Shown: positions 10,939 through 24,944, counted from the stretch's first letter. The stretch is DNA of 64,000 nt from Glandiceps talaboti (GCF_964340395.1 NC_135551.1:19333003-19397002), one strand, 5' to 3'. Notes: generated from the sequence alone by a model not told the origin. Translations and numbers: made by a program.

Positions 10939-12354
10939 GTGGATGTGTTACACTGTGTGTGTCTGTTTTACTCACTTTCATTTCCCCCCATTCAAGCTAG
11001 GAAATGCAAGTGACATATGGGGCATTCTGACCATCAGTCCAAGATGAGCACATTGTATGAAATGATAAAATTATTGTGTCTCAGGCATTTTTCAGCTGAG
11101 GATAAATATATATGTCAAACAAACCCCAGGCAAAATTGACTTCAGAAAATAATTGGGGAATTTCAAATAATGGTGATTCTGAATATTTTGATTTAGATTT
11201 CAATGAAGGTTTATAGTAGATTTGATATGTACCACCCTTAACCCTTTAACAAATTGGTTTCTCATAACTTCATAATTATGTCAATACACCCGAATAATAT
11301 GGTGTCTGCCTTTAATAGGTTAAAGGCCAGTGTTTCAATCTCCGGTTCTCACATTTAGTGTTATCTCATCAATGGAGTCATTAGCATTACATTCTTCAGT
11401 CCAGGAACACCCTTTACTATTATTCTGCCAGACAACATTATCACACCTAAATTTTAATAATTCTTATCTGAACCAATGTCACCAGTGGGGTGTATATATA
11501 TATATATATATACAGTTAAAGGGGTTGTTGACATCTTTGTATGTGTTTGTATGTGTTTGTTATTCCACTACATGACTATCCTGCTGTCATAATAACCTTA
11601 TTAATCACCAATCACAGCTAACCATGGTTGGCAAGCAAATAATCATTGAAACCAACAATCAGTCCCGGAGTAAAACGACATGATTGCAAAAGTCAACCAT
11701 GGGTGACCACGGTATTACATTCATCAAAGCACTTCTGAAGTCACTATGATTAATAATACATGAATTCTCTTCATCCACTTGAGATTTAGAAACAAAGTAT
11801 GTATACATGAGTTACCAACAAATCATTTGTTCATCACTGAATGATGTCAAGTGATTTGTACAAAAAGTCTCAAATGGAAGTAGAAACTTGTGTATTGGTG
11901 CATGTTTCATCTCCCTTATCCATTGTACAATTCTATTTAATGACTTACAAAGGTTATTATGCATAAAGCAGTCCATTTGGTCAGTAGTCAGTTATGGTAT
12001 TTGTCATTCTGATGAGGTTCGTAAACCAAGACAGAATGAAAGCTCAATGCTAAAAAAAACTTTGAACTGCTTGTATGATATAACCTGTGTATTAAAGTAA
12101 TTTGATATATCAAGCTGTGAACATTTTTGATCAAATCTAGTAATAAATAATTAAAGCATACTGGATACATGTAGGTGTCATACATATTTAGTGTATACTG
12201 ATTCTCAGATCACGAAATGTACAGGAAACCTTCAGGGTACTAAACATTATACATGTATATCACAATGCTTTAAATGATCCATAATCAAATGGATCAGCAT
12301 GACAAATTTAAATGTATGATGGTGTGATAGACAATAAGGTGTGCAAAAAAAATT
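10393..12354. other. No gene seen; microsatellites
   Basis: No supported coding sequence. Contains the long TA array at 10846-10936 and a short TA run at about 11494-11512. Confidence 0.5.
10846..10936. repeat. (TA)n microsatellite
   Basis: About 45 uninterrupted TA units. Confidence 0.98.
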
Positions 12355-13015
12355 GTGTGGTTCCGATTACATTCAATTTTAGAATAGGTACGGTAGATAG
12401 ATTTCTTATTTTAATTTCAAACAAGTCATTGAGAATGACATAGTCCCCGCTATGATTGGGTTTTAAGGAATTATCACTACTCTGATCACGCAACAACACT
12501 TGTGAACCTAAATCAAACAGACTTAGATATGTTGTGTCTGCTTGTTGGACATGGAACATGCCTACAACAATAAAGGATTGGTCGGTATGGGGGATCATAT
12601 CATGATGAAAATGGATATGCACATGTATGTCATAGAACACTGTCCATATACCAACTTAGAATGTGATCTGTTCAAGCATGTCTGAGTTATGGCTTTGGAC
12701 ATTGAAAAATCGCAAACAAAATGGCTGTCAGGTGGCCATATTGGATCGTATTACAACAACAATGAATATGCACATGTATGTCATAGAACACTGACCTAAT
12801 ACCAACTTTGAATGAGATCTGTTCAAGCATGTCTGAGTTATGGCTTTGGACATGGAAAATTCACAAACAAAATGGCTGCCAGGCAGCCACTATTTCTTGC
12901 AAGACTTCATGATTTGATTTAATTTTTTCTCGAATACGTAAAAAAAAAGTTTAGGGTTAGCGTGGAAAACTAGGTGGGGTTGGATAACCAGAACCAAACA
13001 ACTTTTTTTGTTACG
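12355..13015. repeat. Dispersed repeat family B, copy 2, with a nested insertion
   Basis: The left end (GTGGTTCCGATTACATTCAA) and right end (CTAGGTGGGGTTGGATAACC) match the copy at 6040-6370, but here a ~475 bp foreign segment sits between them (12419-12895, separate entry). Confidence 0.6.
12419..12895 (+). repeat. Helentron-like repeat fragment
   Basis: Starts AACAAGTCATTGAGAATGAC followed by ATAGTCCCC, nearly the same start as the repeat at 54324. Inside are two monomers of the ~150 bp type with AAAATGGCTGYCAGG, CATATTGGATCGTAT and ACATGTATGTCATAGAACAC. It ends abruptly inside a monomer. Confidence 0.6.
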
Positions 13016-13841
13016 GGCCTTATGTATATTACACAGAGTATTCATTTAATATTTCATGTTACACTTTTGTGTTAAAATGATGTGGCATCAATTTCAGCAT
13101 TACAAAACATTTATGACTAAAACTTTTAATAGTTAAAATCGTGTAAATTTTGAATGATTTCCTACCATGTAGTAATCTTTATATCCCAGATATAGGTTTG
13201 CAGACTGCGCTTGTACAGTGGAATTATGGCTTGACTTTTAATAGGATGACCTGTAAGCCTTACTGCTAAGGTCCACAAAATCTACATTGTATATCCGGGC
13301 CCTAAAGGTTGATCATATACCATATGTAGTGTCACAGAAACATCATTTGAATCATATAATCACATAATTCATAGTGAATCACCATTTTATTCTCAAAAAA
13401 ACGCTTACGCAGATATATTGAAAAAAAATTAAAACCAAATCGCTATAAAATGAATAAATATCAAACAAGTGGAATAATTTTTGGTATCACACCCTCACTT
13501 TGCCCAACCATGGTAAGTGGTGTACTCATTGATATCCATTCACTTAGTGTATGAATTTGTTTATCTAATTATACTGTCACAAATGTTCTGCAATTTATTT
13601 CTCTGAAAACTAAAAAATTCTTCAGATCAAGTTTAACTGAACAGATTAGAATTTGATGTGCTTTCAAACTGAAAAATGACTAAACTGAGTATAATGTCAA
13701 AAATTGGAACAACGTACATTTTGTTCCGACATGTCAATTGTCATTGTACTCGTGCTCATCAATAAGCTTGCACAACAGTCTCCTCAACTTGACATGTGTT
13801 TTTGATCCAAAGTAATTAATTAGGCAAGTACAATTTTGATA
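13016..13841. other. No gene seen
   Basis: AT-rich spacer up to the inverted-repeat element. No coding evidence. Confidence 0.5.
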
Positions 13842-13942
13842 CAATACGGCGTATTCCGGTTATCGAACTTCCGGTTGTTTCGCAGGAAAGTATCGCGAGA
13901 GGGCGCACCATATCTGACAAAGTGAGGGCCAGAATTTTCGTC

Positions 13943-14745
13943 ATGGCATCTAATAGTATGGCGATGTATGAAGCTGTCAACAAAATGGGCGTAAAAGAAC
14001 TCCGTGCATTCATAAAAGAGTGGAAAATTACTACTTCTAAATCTACTAGATATCGCCAGAAATGCTGTCAACCTTGGTCTTGAAACACTAGAAAATGATA
14101 ATTTTCTGAGAGAGCGGAAGAGGAGACGAATAGTGGATGTCAAGCATCAAAAGATAGAACTAATCGACAGCGGAAACATTGAAAGTTGGACGGAGGACCT
14201 TCGAAATATACCCGATGTAGACATGATAAACATATTTCTTTACCTTACTGGTGTCTGTTGCTTGACAAAAGAACGATTAGAAAATTACAAATCTGACAAC
14301 AGCTTCCAATCTGATTAAAATCCGATGTAGATGTTGGCTGATCGTTCATTGCTATTTTACCTTCGTTATTTTGCCTGAATTGACCTTCTTGGTACATGTT
14401 TACATTTTTTAGCTTGCCTGATCGCCTCCTCTACGATCAGGCTAAAAAATGTAAACATGTACCAAGAAAAATAATATCAGGCAAAATAACGAAGGTAAAA
14501 TAGCAATGAACGATTAGCCGACATCTACATCGGATTTTAATCAGATTGAACAGCTTCCAGCTACAGTCATTGCAATATTGAGAGTTCGGTCGACAATTAC
14601 CAAGCCACATGTTTATATTGTAACTGATGTCGCCGCATACTTAGGCCTTTCTTGTTTATTAGAACAGTGGTGTAGCACCACGGGTGAAATCATAAAACTT
14701 TGTCCGGAAAAAAACATTTCATGTACTGGTTATAAGTTGGCATAA
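13943..14745 (+). pseudogene. Broken open reading frame of the inverted-repeat element
   Basis: A first frame starts at ATG 13943 and reads MASNSMAMYEAVNKMGVKEL, then RAFIKEWKI, a SAP-like helix pattern, before a stop at 14081. A second frame overlaps it and continues through LLDIARNAVNLGLETLENDN to 14318, which points to a frameshift near 14025-14035. A foldback MITE then interrupts the frame at 14307. After it, another frame reads ITKPHVYIVTDVAAYLGLSC to a stop at 14743. No domain was recognised with confidence. It behaves like a decayed transposon or host-derived gene. Confidence 0.45.
14307..14548. mobile_element. Foldback MITE, copy 1 (242 bp), 9 bp target duplication
   Basis: Almost the whole element is one inverted repeat. 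It begins CAATCTGATTAAAATCCGAT and ends ATCGGATTTTAATCAGATTG, with arms carrying TTGCTATTTTACCTTCGTTA and a short central spacer. The direct repeat AACAGCTTC flanks it at 14298-14306 and 14549-14557. It sits inside the decayed reading frame. Confidence 0.9.
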
Positions 14746-14960
14746 ACATATTTGTATTGATATACTCATCTTTACTATCACACTTTGATTAGCTTGCTAT
14801 TCTTTATTCAGGACCATCAGTGTATAAAAAACCCCATTGAAGTCGGCAACGAATCATAAATATTGTTATTATGATTGATGTACCACACCGCCCACCCCTT
14901 CAATGAATCGGCCTTCCATGTAACGTTTACGTGGTTCACTCATCATACCATGTCTTATAC

Positions 14961-15183
14961 CGATCTGATTAAAATCCGATGTACATGTCGGCTGATCGTT
15001 CATTGCTATTTTACCTTCGTTATTTTGCCTGAATTGACCTTCGTGGTACATGTTTACGTTTTTGTCCTGATCGGTAGAGGAGGCGATCAAACATGTACCA
15101 CGAAGGTCAATTCAGGCACAATAACGAAAGTAAAATAGCAATGAACGATTAGCCGACATCTACATCGGATTTTAATCAGATTG
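14961..15183. mobile_element. Foldback MITE, copy 2 (223 bp), 9 bp target duplication
   Basis: Same family as copy 1, with both long arms present. The flanks are GTCTTATAC (14952-14960) and GTTTTATAC (15184-15192), a 9 bp direct repeat with one mismatch. Confidence 0.88.
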
Positions 15184-15668
15184 GTTTTATACAAGCTGCA
15201 ATAACTGTAGCGTATATTGTGATTTTGAGGGTTCTTTCCTCTGTTTTTGTACCTTTTTCCGTTCCGATGTTTGACTGGAAGCAATCGCTACAATTTCTCC
15301 AACGGTAACGCAAATGGACGAGGTCACACTGAAAACGTGAGTGAGATGTCAGTGTACTACCCGTTTCAAAATGTTGCTACTTTTGGGTTTTCCTCACGGT
15401 CGAATTGTAGAGCCAAACTTACGCGAAATATTAGGAGAACAAGAGGTTAATTTGCTATTTCGTTATTTGATGGGCGATAATGCAATATTATAGCGTAAAG
15501 TTACGGGGAATGACAGAAAATCTTTAGTCAGTGGTTACGATGCCTATAGACTCTATGCTCTACAATTCTGGCCCTCACTTCCGGTTCTAAAACAGCGCCC
15601 CTAGTGGCCAAACAATCATATCTTTTATCTTTTCGGGGCTTCTTCGATAACCGGAATACGGCGTATTG

Positions 15669-16790
15669 GAATACGATATTATGATTTCAAACTGCTTAGT
15701 GTCTTTTTCAAAGGAAATAGTGGAAGTCTCCATCAATAATGCTAACAACCTCGTGTACATGTACACTCTCATTATCAAGGGGAAACTACTTAGAATTGAA
15801 ATGTTTATGTTCAAAAATCATCCTATTAAACAGCTGCGCATGTCCTCTTTATTTATGCAACTAAATTTCACATACATGTACACTCTGAGCATCCCTGCTG
15901 ATCATTTTAATTTAGTAATGAAATTTCTACTCACAAAAAAGTCAAAATATTTCTTGAAAGCCAATCCAAATTGTCTCCGATGTCTCGTCAGCATCATCAG
16001 GGGTTTACATTTGTACTAATTCTGGCGATGCCAATAAGATGTTGACGAAAATTTGGGAATTCGCTTCAAAGAAATATTTTGACTCTATGAATAGAAATTT
16101 CATTACTAAGTATGAACCCAGACACCATGAACATTCATTCTCATATCATTCTAATTATTTGTCATTTCATCAGTGCAATGTGCTCTGCCTATTAAATGAG
16201 TTATGTGTTTAAATTGCAATGAAATATTAGTCGTAAAGGTTGGAGATGTTGGTAGTTTGTGCATTAATTAATGTCTCTTAATTCTCTCAGTCACATTGTA
16301 TATTGTCCATGTAAATCTGAACATAAAACTCCCTCATGATCAAGTTAAAGTGGCCAGATTTGATATTTTTTTAGATTTTTAATTACAAATTTCACAAAAC
16401 AATTTTATCAAAGATATCTACTTGAAAAATCAAATAATGAAACAACAGTAAATGTAACTCAATACATTGCACAATGCCAAAAAAATATCAACCATAATCT
16501 TATAATCAATAGCTATACTGCATAGTAGTGATAACTAGGGTAATTCACCAGTACTTGTTAATCTGTTTTCGATTGACACAAATTACAACATTTCAGTATT
16601 GAACATACTCAAAATACTATGGCAACAGACTTCAGTCAATAAATGAACACATTAAACTAAGATTGTTTATATTATAGTGCATTACTTGAGTATAATAGTA
16701 GCAATTAATCAATAAATTTCTAAAGAAGCAGTGTGCACTCTAAATAGAGATGAATCATTTTGCTTTGGATCCAAAAGATAAAAACTGGGT
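15669..16790. other. No gene seen
   Basis: AT-rich spacer. The 117-codon open frame at 15666-16019 starts inside the transposon tip and has no recognisable domain. Confidence 0.5.
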
Positions 16791-18280
16791 ATCTTTGTTA
16801 CTACCAAAACCAAAGTGACTATAAAGTTTCAATTAGACAGCACGATGTTTCTTTACTACCAAACCAGAGTGACTACAAAGATTCAATTAGGCAGCACGAT
16901 GTTTCTTTACTAACAAACCAGAGTGACTACAGGGTTTCAATTAGGATGTTTCTTTACTACCAAACCAGAGTGACTACAGAGATTCAATTAGACAGCACGA
17001 TGTTTCTTTACTACCAAACCAGAGTGACTACAGGGTTTCAATTAGGATGTTTCTTTACTACCAAACCAGAGTGACTATAGGGTTTCAATTAGGATGTTTC
17101 TTTACTACCAAACTAGAGTGACTACAGGGTTTCAATTAGGATGTTTCTTTACTACCAAACTAGAGTGACTACAGGGTTTCAATTAGGATGTTTCTTTACT
17201 ACCAAACTAGAGTGACTACAGGGTTTCAATTAGGATGTTTCTTTACTACCAAACCAGAGTGACTACAGAGTTTCAATTAGGATGTTTATTTACTACCAAA
17301 CTAGAGTGACTACAGAGATTCAATTAGACAGCACGATGTTTCTTTACTACCAAACCAGAGTGACTACAGAGTTTCAATTAGGATGTTTCTTTACTACCAA
17401 ACCAGAGTGACTACAGGGTTTCAATTAGGATGTTTCTTTACTACCAAACCAGAGTGACTACAGAGATTCAATTAGACAGCACGATGTTTCTTTACTACCA
17501 AACCAGAGTGACTACAGAGTTTCAATTAGGATGTTTCTTTACTACCAAACCAGAGTGACTACAGAGTTTCAATTAGGATGTTTCTTTACTACCAAACCAG
17601 AGTGACTACAGAGATTCAATTAGACAGCACGATGTTTCTTTACTACCAAACCAGAGTGACTACAGAGTTTCAATTAGGATGTTTCTTTACTACCAAACCA
17701 GAGTGACTACAGAGTTTCAATTAGGATGTTTCTTTACTACCAAACCAGAGTGACTACAGAGTTTCAATTAGGATGTTTCTTTACTACCAAACCAGAGTGA
17801 CTACAAAGTTGCAATTAGACAGCACGATGTTTCTTTACTACCAAACCAGAGTGACTACAGGGTTTCAATTAGGATGTTTCTTTACTACCAAACCAGAGTG
17901 ACTACAGGGTTTCAATTAGGATGTTTCTTTACTACCAAACCAGAGTGACTACAGAGATTCAATTAGGCAGCAAGATGTTTCTTTACTACCAAACCAGAGT
18001 GACTACAGGGTTTCAATTAGGATGTTTCTTTACTACCAAACCAGAGTGACTACAGAGATTCAATTAGGCAGCAAGATGTTTCTTCACTACCAAACCAGAG
18101 TGACTACAGGGTTTCAATTAGGATGTTTCTTTACTACCAAACCAGAGTGACTACAGAGATTCAATTAGGCAGCAAGATGTTTCTTTACTACCAAACCAGA
18201 GTGACTACAGGGTTTCAATTAGGATGTTTCTTTACTACCAAACCAGAGTGACTACAGAGTTTCAATTAGGCAGCACGATA
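16791..18280 (+). repeat. Minisatellite with 47 bp and 54 bp unit types, about 30 copies
   Basis: The core is TTTCTTTACTACCAAACCAG, AGTGACTACAG, then either GGTTTCAATTAGGATG (short unit) or AGATTCAATTAGACAGCACG (long unit). The two types are interspersed in order. Toward the right end they alternate strictly, giving a ~101 bp higher-order dimer, and in the middle a long-short-short pattern repeats. Unit identity is high, so the array is probably young. Confidence 0.95.
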
Positions 18281-20564
18281 GTTTTTACATCCCTCCCAAA
18301 TTATATCAACCAAAAACAGACACAAGCATAATGATATTGATACTGTGATATTAATCTCACTGAGGACACAAAGAAATATATCAAATGTCAGATGAAATAA
18401 GGAAGATAATTCAAACATGCAACTGTTTAAACATAATATATTTACATTTACATGTACATGTACAGTATGTTCACAGTGAAATAAAGTGTCACATTTCATG
18501 TGTGCGAGTTATCAGTTGTGTGAGAATGTAAAAAACATCGAGAATTGTATATCCCATAATTTTTCTTTCAGCCACCTTCCCAATTTAAATTTATTCCTTG
18601 ATGAGAACAAATCATGTTCATAATCACAATAATTTAGCAAAGTTTGTATTTTCCGCTTTCAATTTTAATACTCAAAGTATGATAGACTAATTTTTTAGTT
18701 TTCATTTTTTTTCACTGTTACATGGATTTGTATGTATCATTGCTTTTTGTCATTACAAACCTCTACATTCACAATTATTTGTATATATTGATTTCTGTAC
18801 ATTAGGCCAGTGGCCACGGTACTCTGAATAAAGCACTAACATTAATAAAAAAACATTGTGCCGCCTAATAGAAAATCCAGTCATTTGATGTAGCAGTTGT
18901 AATAAGTCGCCACATACAAATTTACTCTGCTGTTGGGTATAAGAAAACACTTAGATATTACAGCAACTTATTGCTGTATCAAATTGTACAACAGTCATTT
19001 ACTTCTTAAAAGTAATTAAAAAGTAAATGACTACAAAAATGATGCAATCCTTTAGGTTTTTAAAAAAAAGGTATTTCTAATGCATGACTAGAAAATATTA
19101 ACTAAAATTTGATCAAAAGAAAATATTAACTAAAATTTGATCAAAATCTGTAAATATGAATCCTAATGTGACTGACATTTGTGCCAGATTTGGTTGAAAT
19201 TGAACTGTGGTTGCAAGATAGGGTCATGTCCAAGGAAAAGATGTATGCACACATGGATGGATGATTGTACAGATGGACAGTGGTCAATCCTACATAGCAC
19301 TCTTTGAGCTATGCCTGTTGGGGATTATAAACAGGGGCAATGTGAAGCTATACAAGGTTGCCACTGATTGGATAACATGTGCAGACATTAAAACTATGTT
19401 CCACCGTACCCCAACATATACTTTATCAATCACTAAACAATACAGCCAATAGATGTGCTTGTTTCCTTTGTTTTCTAACCAATCAGAATAAACCTTATAA
19501 AGTACTTCACATTATCTGGATAATAAACTTGACAAAAATTTATTTTTCAAATCATGAAACCAAAACTAATTAAGAAGTATTTAATTAAGAAAGTAATTAA
19601 GAAAAGAAATTCATTGTAAGTTTGTATTATCTCTGAAATGTCCACATCAAAATATCTGCAATTAAAAAATTCATTGCACACAATATTTTTTTTTTAAATG
19701 GTAAAAGAAATTTGTGTTAACTAATTCCTAAATTATAGATACATGTAGTTCTTAGCTTATTACATATTTCTTATGTTGTATATATTGATTAAAGCTATCT
19801 TAAAAATAATAATTCTATAAATCTGATGATACTGTAAGTAAAATTTTCATAACTTGCCTTCAGCTTGGAATCTTGTTTTGATTGGGACAGGTTATCAATT
19901 TTTAATGTCTGCAAAATCCATGCATTTTCATTTGGCTTGGAGTGTTTTTTTTTTAATCTGAATAATTTTCTGTATGGCGTATATCATATAGCAAATGAAA
20001 TCAAAAGTCTTCATATATCCTACCTTTCCCAGTAACAGTGCAAATTAGCAGTCCTGAATCACACAATCATCTAATGACTAGACATCATGTAGTGTTATAA
20101 CTTCACACATGGAGAGCTGACTGTTAGAGGTTATTCCAAGGGTTAACAAGACTCCTCAGCATAAATGGATACCTTCTGAATGAAAACCACATTCAAACTG
20201 ATTAAAACTCCAGTATGCAGGACAATGCTCCTGTATCTTTGTGACATCACAGTTCTTTGACTCAACCATTTTGAAAGTATATGTAGTATAGGGATGGAGC
20301 TTCAATGTCCACTGTGCGTGTGTTGTGTTTGCAACTCTTGGATTCAACCATTTTGTAAGTAGAGCAGCTTCTATACTTGTATGTTATTGTACATAGCTTT
20401 TGGACTCAACTATTTTAAAGGTAGGAAGCCTTCTACTTGTACTACCAGTATATATTGTACATGTATGTTGAACTAACATGGCTCTTGGACTCGACCATTT
20501 TGTGAAAAGGAGGCTTCTGCACTTATATTTTAGTGTATGTATGATTTCACTATACCTACATTGT

Positions 20565-20568
<4 letters not shown>
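18281..20568. other. No gene seen
   Basis: AT-rich spacer. Contains a perfect tandem duplication of about 28 bp near 19091-19146 (GAAAATATTAACTAAAATTT units). Confidence 0.5.

Positions 20569-20641
<73 letters not shown>
20569..20641. repeat. (TC)n microsatellite
   Basis: About 36 uninterrupted CT/TC units. The Leu-Ser repeat open frames across it are artefacts. Confidence 0.98.
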
Positions 20642-20646
<5 letters not shown>

Positions 20647-23600
20647 CACAGTTCTTGGATTCAACTATTCTTTCAATAGGGAGTTCTTAAATGTCATTGT
20701 ATCTGCGACATTTTTTGTATGTTTTCCTGCTTGTTTAAGACCCAAATTGGTGGACTAGATATTTGCACAAAGTGGTAGCCCTATACATGTACATAACTGG
20801 ATTACGTCAACGCTACATGTTGCCTATACGTTTCAGCTCATTCTATTATGACTTCTCAAAAAGTTAACAATCCGTAACTAGCATGAGATCCTAGTCATCA
20901 TGGCAACAAGTGCTACCGTGTCAAATATACATGTACATTGTATGTATACATGTACCACTTAAGGCAATCTGTGAGATAATCTGAGAGCATACATGTACTG
21001 GTACATGGGGGTTTCTCGCGATTGATGATTTTCTAATGAACATAGTTTACATGTACATGTAAGTAATATGATGACAATGAAAATCTTACATAGATCATAT
21101 GAATAATTAGGACAAATATAAATGAAAGAAATCAAGTGATTATAGACAACTTGTTTACATATACACACAGTACATGTACATGTAGGTATTAATATCTGGG
21201 CAAATTTTACCACATTTGCCCCCTTTGTTACCAGGGTGTCCAATGCCCAATGTCCAATACCTTATCAGTTCAGTTGTGCTAAAAAATAAACTTGGAACCT
21301 CTAACAGTCACCTCTCCATTTACATGTATGACGTTTTAACACTACATGTTGTCTAGTCATTATGATTGTGCCATTCAGGACTGTTCATTTGGACATTAAA
21401 AGAAGGAAAATAGGAATAAAAGGGAAAAGAAGTACAAATGTATGAATGAAATTATTAGGAAGAGAGAGAAGGAAGAAGAAATGAGAAGTCTATTAGGCAA
21501 GAGAGTTAACATCTGACTCTAAGTGAACATTTCTGTACTGTTTTAAATTACTGAGATCAAATCAAATTGAATTCCATCAGGTTGTCATCATTTATAGTGA
21601 GAATTATCTTGTTGGGGGATAGATCATTGGGTTTTATTGTATGGTGACTGATATTCAAGTTGACTTTTGTAATATATACTACATGTATACACTAATCATG
21701 CTCCTTGGAATATTTCAACCAGTGTGAGTCAGCCACTGTGATTAGAATTGTTAAAAGACTACGTGCTAAAACGCACCCAACATGCATTCAAATCGAACCA
21801 CAAGGTCAAAAAACATATCCAGAAGCAAAATCAAGATTGATAAAGTAACCTTGCACACGTATGTACTTTTAAGCATCAAAGGCTACTCCATAAAAATGTG
21901 TATTTTATTGTTTAGGGTTTTAAAAAAAAATTATACATTTTTCAACAGGTTTACAGAAATAATCTCAACTGACCTGCTGAACAAATGCAAAACTGAACTG
22001 TTTTCTCAACTTTCTGTACAATTCTCATATATTTAAAAAAAAAATTGATGATATTTACAATTTACCTGGAAGTATCAAGTTGATTTTGTGTCTTTATATG
22101 GTATTTGCTATGAGCTATTGTATCATGAGAGTCAGCAAAACAATGCCTTTATTTCCTGGAGTCACATTTCCCTTTAAACGGTGCCATTGTACTAGGATGG
22201 AGATATTTAAAAGTACATTCCAGGTTTTATTCCCTATGGTTTTTGTCTCCTTAATCACTCAATGGGATATAGAAATTCCAGCGAAATGTCAGCATATAAT
22301 TATATTTGAGTCAATGCATCAAGCAGAGATCATTCCATCTACTGATTTAATGGACCATATACATGATATAGGCCATATGATGAGACAAGATAAGCCTGAT
22401 AGTAAGTTTAAATGACAGACATAAATTACTGCACCATTTTCTTATTAAACTACGCGTTCTGTCAGCTCAAAGTCGATCATTCAACACTGTCTACTCCGAA
22501 AGGTAATGCATTCATTCTGAATGCTTAGCCAAAACCCTTCACTTAGTTGATTTTGGCTGTGTTTTCTAAACACTCGCTTTGACATTTGCCAAGGGGTTTT
22601 GTATTCAAACCTAAAATTCAATTTACAATTTCACACTTTGGCCCCCACCTTAGCACATATAAGTTTAATCTATTCCTACTCGTAAGTTGTGCTGATAATA
22701 TATACTTTATTTCCACAAAATTATACAACTAAAATTATGAAAAAAAAAATATTTAAGCAGATGTGCAAATGAGGACAAGAATAGTTGCCAAAACAACTAA
22801 TCGGGTTTGACTTCGCTCAATGAAGAGAATTAGGCCGATCCTGTCTACCTAATTCTTGTCACACAGCTCCATGCACTAGCTCTCCTCATTGATGTAGATC
22901 ATGTGATGATGACACTCAGTGATACAACATGTAGATTTATATTTCACTAAGAATTTGCCTTTGTATTCTGGCTGACACTCCATTACAAGTAAAATATTGA
23001 ATGGTTAAGTGTGAGTTGAGGGAACATATTATAGTAAAAAACTTTCTTGAGTACAAAATGTATGAATGTTGATATTAATTATTATGCTCAATAACATAAT
23101 GTATACATGTTAAAATACAAATCTACAATACACATATAAACATTGACATATACACATACATGTACCCAGACAGTTTGTATTTTTTTTAAATATGTGGAAA
23201 TGCAAACGCCACATGTACATTTTTGTACAAATGTACCCAATAACCTGAAAAACCTTTTAAGGTAGAGTAAAATTAAGTGACTTATGAAGCCTGATCTGTG
23301 AGTATAAAATAATTATAGAGCCGACTTCTACTTCTTGTCTAATGCTTCCTGCTGTGTTGCATATGGTTAAGCTAACAGTCACTTCACCACAAATTGCCAG
23401 CTTCATTGTAAGTCAAAAACTTGTTCTGTAGACTGTTCACATGGAAAACTATTCGTGGCACGTACAACAAAATTTCCTGGTGGTGTAATTCTGGATATTC
23501 AAGGTGATAATAAAGAATTTGCGTGTATCTAGACATGTTCAATTGTGGTGAAACGTACATGTATTATGTATAAGTAATAATGCTAGGAGTCTCATAGGGA

Positions 23601-24944
23601 CGTCTGAATAACTTGCAATATTTTCAATGACATTACAGATAATGAGAAAATGATTGAAAACTCACAACTCTGATAGCCTTACTAAAAGTCAGACACGCTT
23701 GCAACAAGATGGTAGATTGAAATATTGTATTCAAATACACAGATTCAAATGAACTCATGTTGTGCATGCTACTATATTTTTACTTCTTAAAGCGAAACGT
23801 GCACAAACGAAAATATCATAAAGATTCAAAGTTATGATACCTGATAATGTGTAAATGATGTAATTTCTTGGCATCTATTTATAATATCACTAAAACCATA
23901 ACATTCAAACTCATCCCAATATATATAATAGACATCATATGTAATGAGCGCTCACAAAAGAACAGGCAACAGTAAACATAACAGCCAAAAAGAAATTACG
24001 ACATGTACACTACATCGCATTTTAATCAGATTGATATGGCATATGCTTTTAAACATATATGTACAGAGTACATGTACATGTATAAAGTATACAGTCGTAC
24101 ATGAATATAAGTTAATATCCCCAAAATATTTTCCATTTAGCTTAAAAATTTACATTACATGCATACATTTGATTAAAAGACTTTTTCCTTCCCCATATTT
24201 GATACTCACTACAGCAGAGCCTCTACACTATTTTCAATGGCCGAGTGAAATGAAAAAAAACAAGGGAAAGAAATATACTAGAAAAATGCATTAGTTGCAT
24301 TGAACCACCATGCCCTCATTCCTAGCATCAAGATGATAAAGGCACTATTTTAATTTGGTTCTCACTAGTTGGTCTGTTAGCTAAAAGGAAATTCCTCCTG
24401 AAGAGTACCTTGCCTAAAGCGCTACATTCACCTGGTTAACTAACACATATTACTTTAATGTTATGGTTATCTTATGATATTATTTATTAAGGTGTCCTAT
24501 CTGGTTTTATCAAATTATTCAATTCTTACATGTAAAATAAAATTTACAAAAAAAGAGAGTCACATCTACATTTTCGTAGCCCTCTGGCTTATAGGACACA
24601 ACAATATCAAATTAAATACATAAAATGATAAATAATTAAAATACATTTTAATTGTAAATAAAGGTTTCCCTACGGTTACATGCCTTGTGTAAAAAGTTTC
24701 TGGTATCAATGGGAAATTTTATCATTAAATGTTGTAGTTTATCATATATGTTCATATGACTAAAGTTTGGCGTTAAAGTTATTATTTTTAATAATGTTTT
24801 GGAAAAAACACTGGCTTTATCTCAAGTTGCAGCACATGTATTTAGAAAGGCTTACAACACAAAAAATGTATTGAGAATCACACTTGTGCATGTGCACATA
24901 TGAATGTACGAATGTAGCACAGCAATGGCAATTAGTAACAATAA
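20642..24944. other. No gene seen
   Basis: 4.3 kb of AT-rich non-coding sequence rich in ACATGTACATGTA motifs. A stray end of the foldback MITE family (TTTTAATCAGATTG) lies at 24010-24033. No splice-consistent coding exon was found. Confidence 0.5.

Larger units (their letters stand above)
13842..15668. mobile_element. Degenerate 1.8 kb DNA transposon-like element with terminal inverted repeats
   Basis: Ends at 13842-13867 and 15643-15668 are inverted copies with one mismatch in 26, containing TATTCCGGTTATCGAA. A second inverted pair lies further in: AGTGAGGGCCAGAATT at 13921-13936 and its exact reverse complement at 15564-15579. The tip includes a near-palindrome, AATACGGCGTATT. GC content is higher than the surroundings. 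Inside are broken coding remnants (13943-14745) and two nested foldback MITEs. No target duplication is obvious. The superfamily is unresolved. Confidence 0.7.

Noticed and set aside
16791-18280. Regular repeats that might suggest a CRISPR array
   Set aside because: Units abut directly, spacers are not unique, there are no cas genes and the genome is that of an animal. It is a minisatellite.
20478-20758. Leu-Ser repeat open frames
   Set aside because: Translation of a TC microsatellite.
22080-22415. 111-codon plus-strand open frame
   Set aside because: No recognisable domain, no neighbouring exon, and a length unremarkable for a chance frame over 64 kb.
22799-22865. GC-rich patch with AATTAGG...CCTAATT inverted motif
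   Set aside because: Too short, with no second copy in the window.
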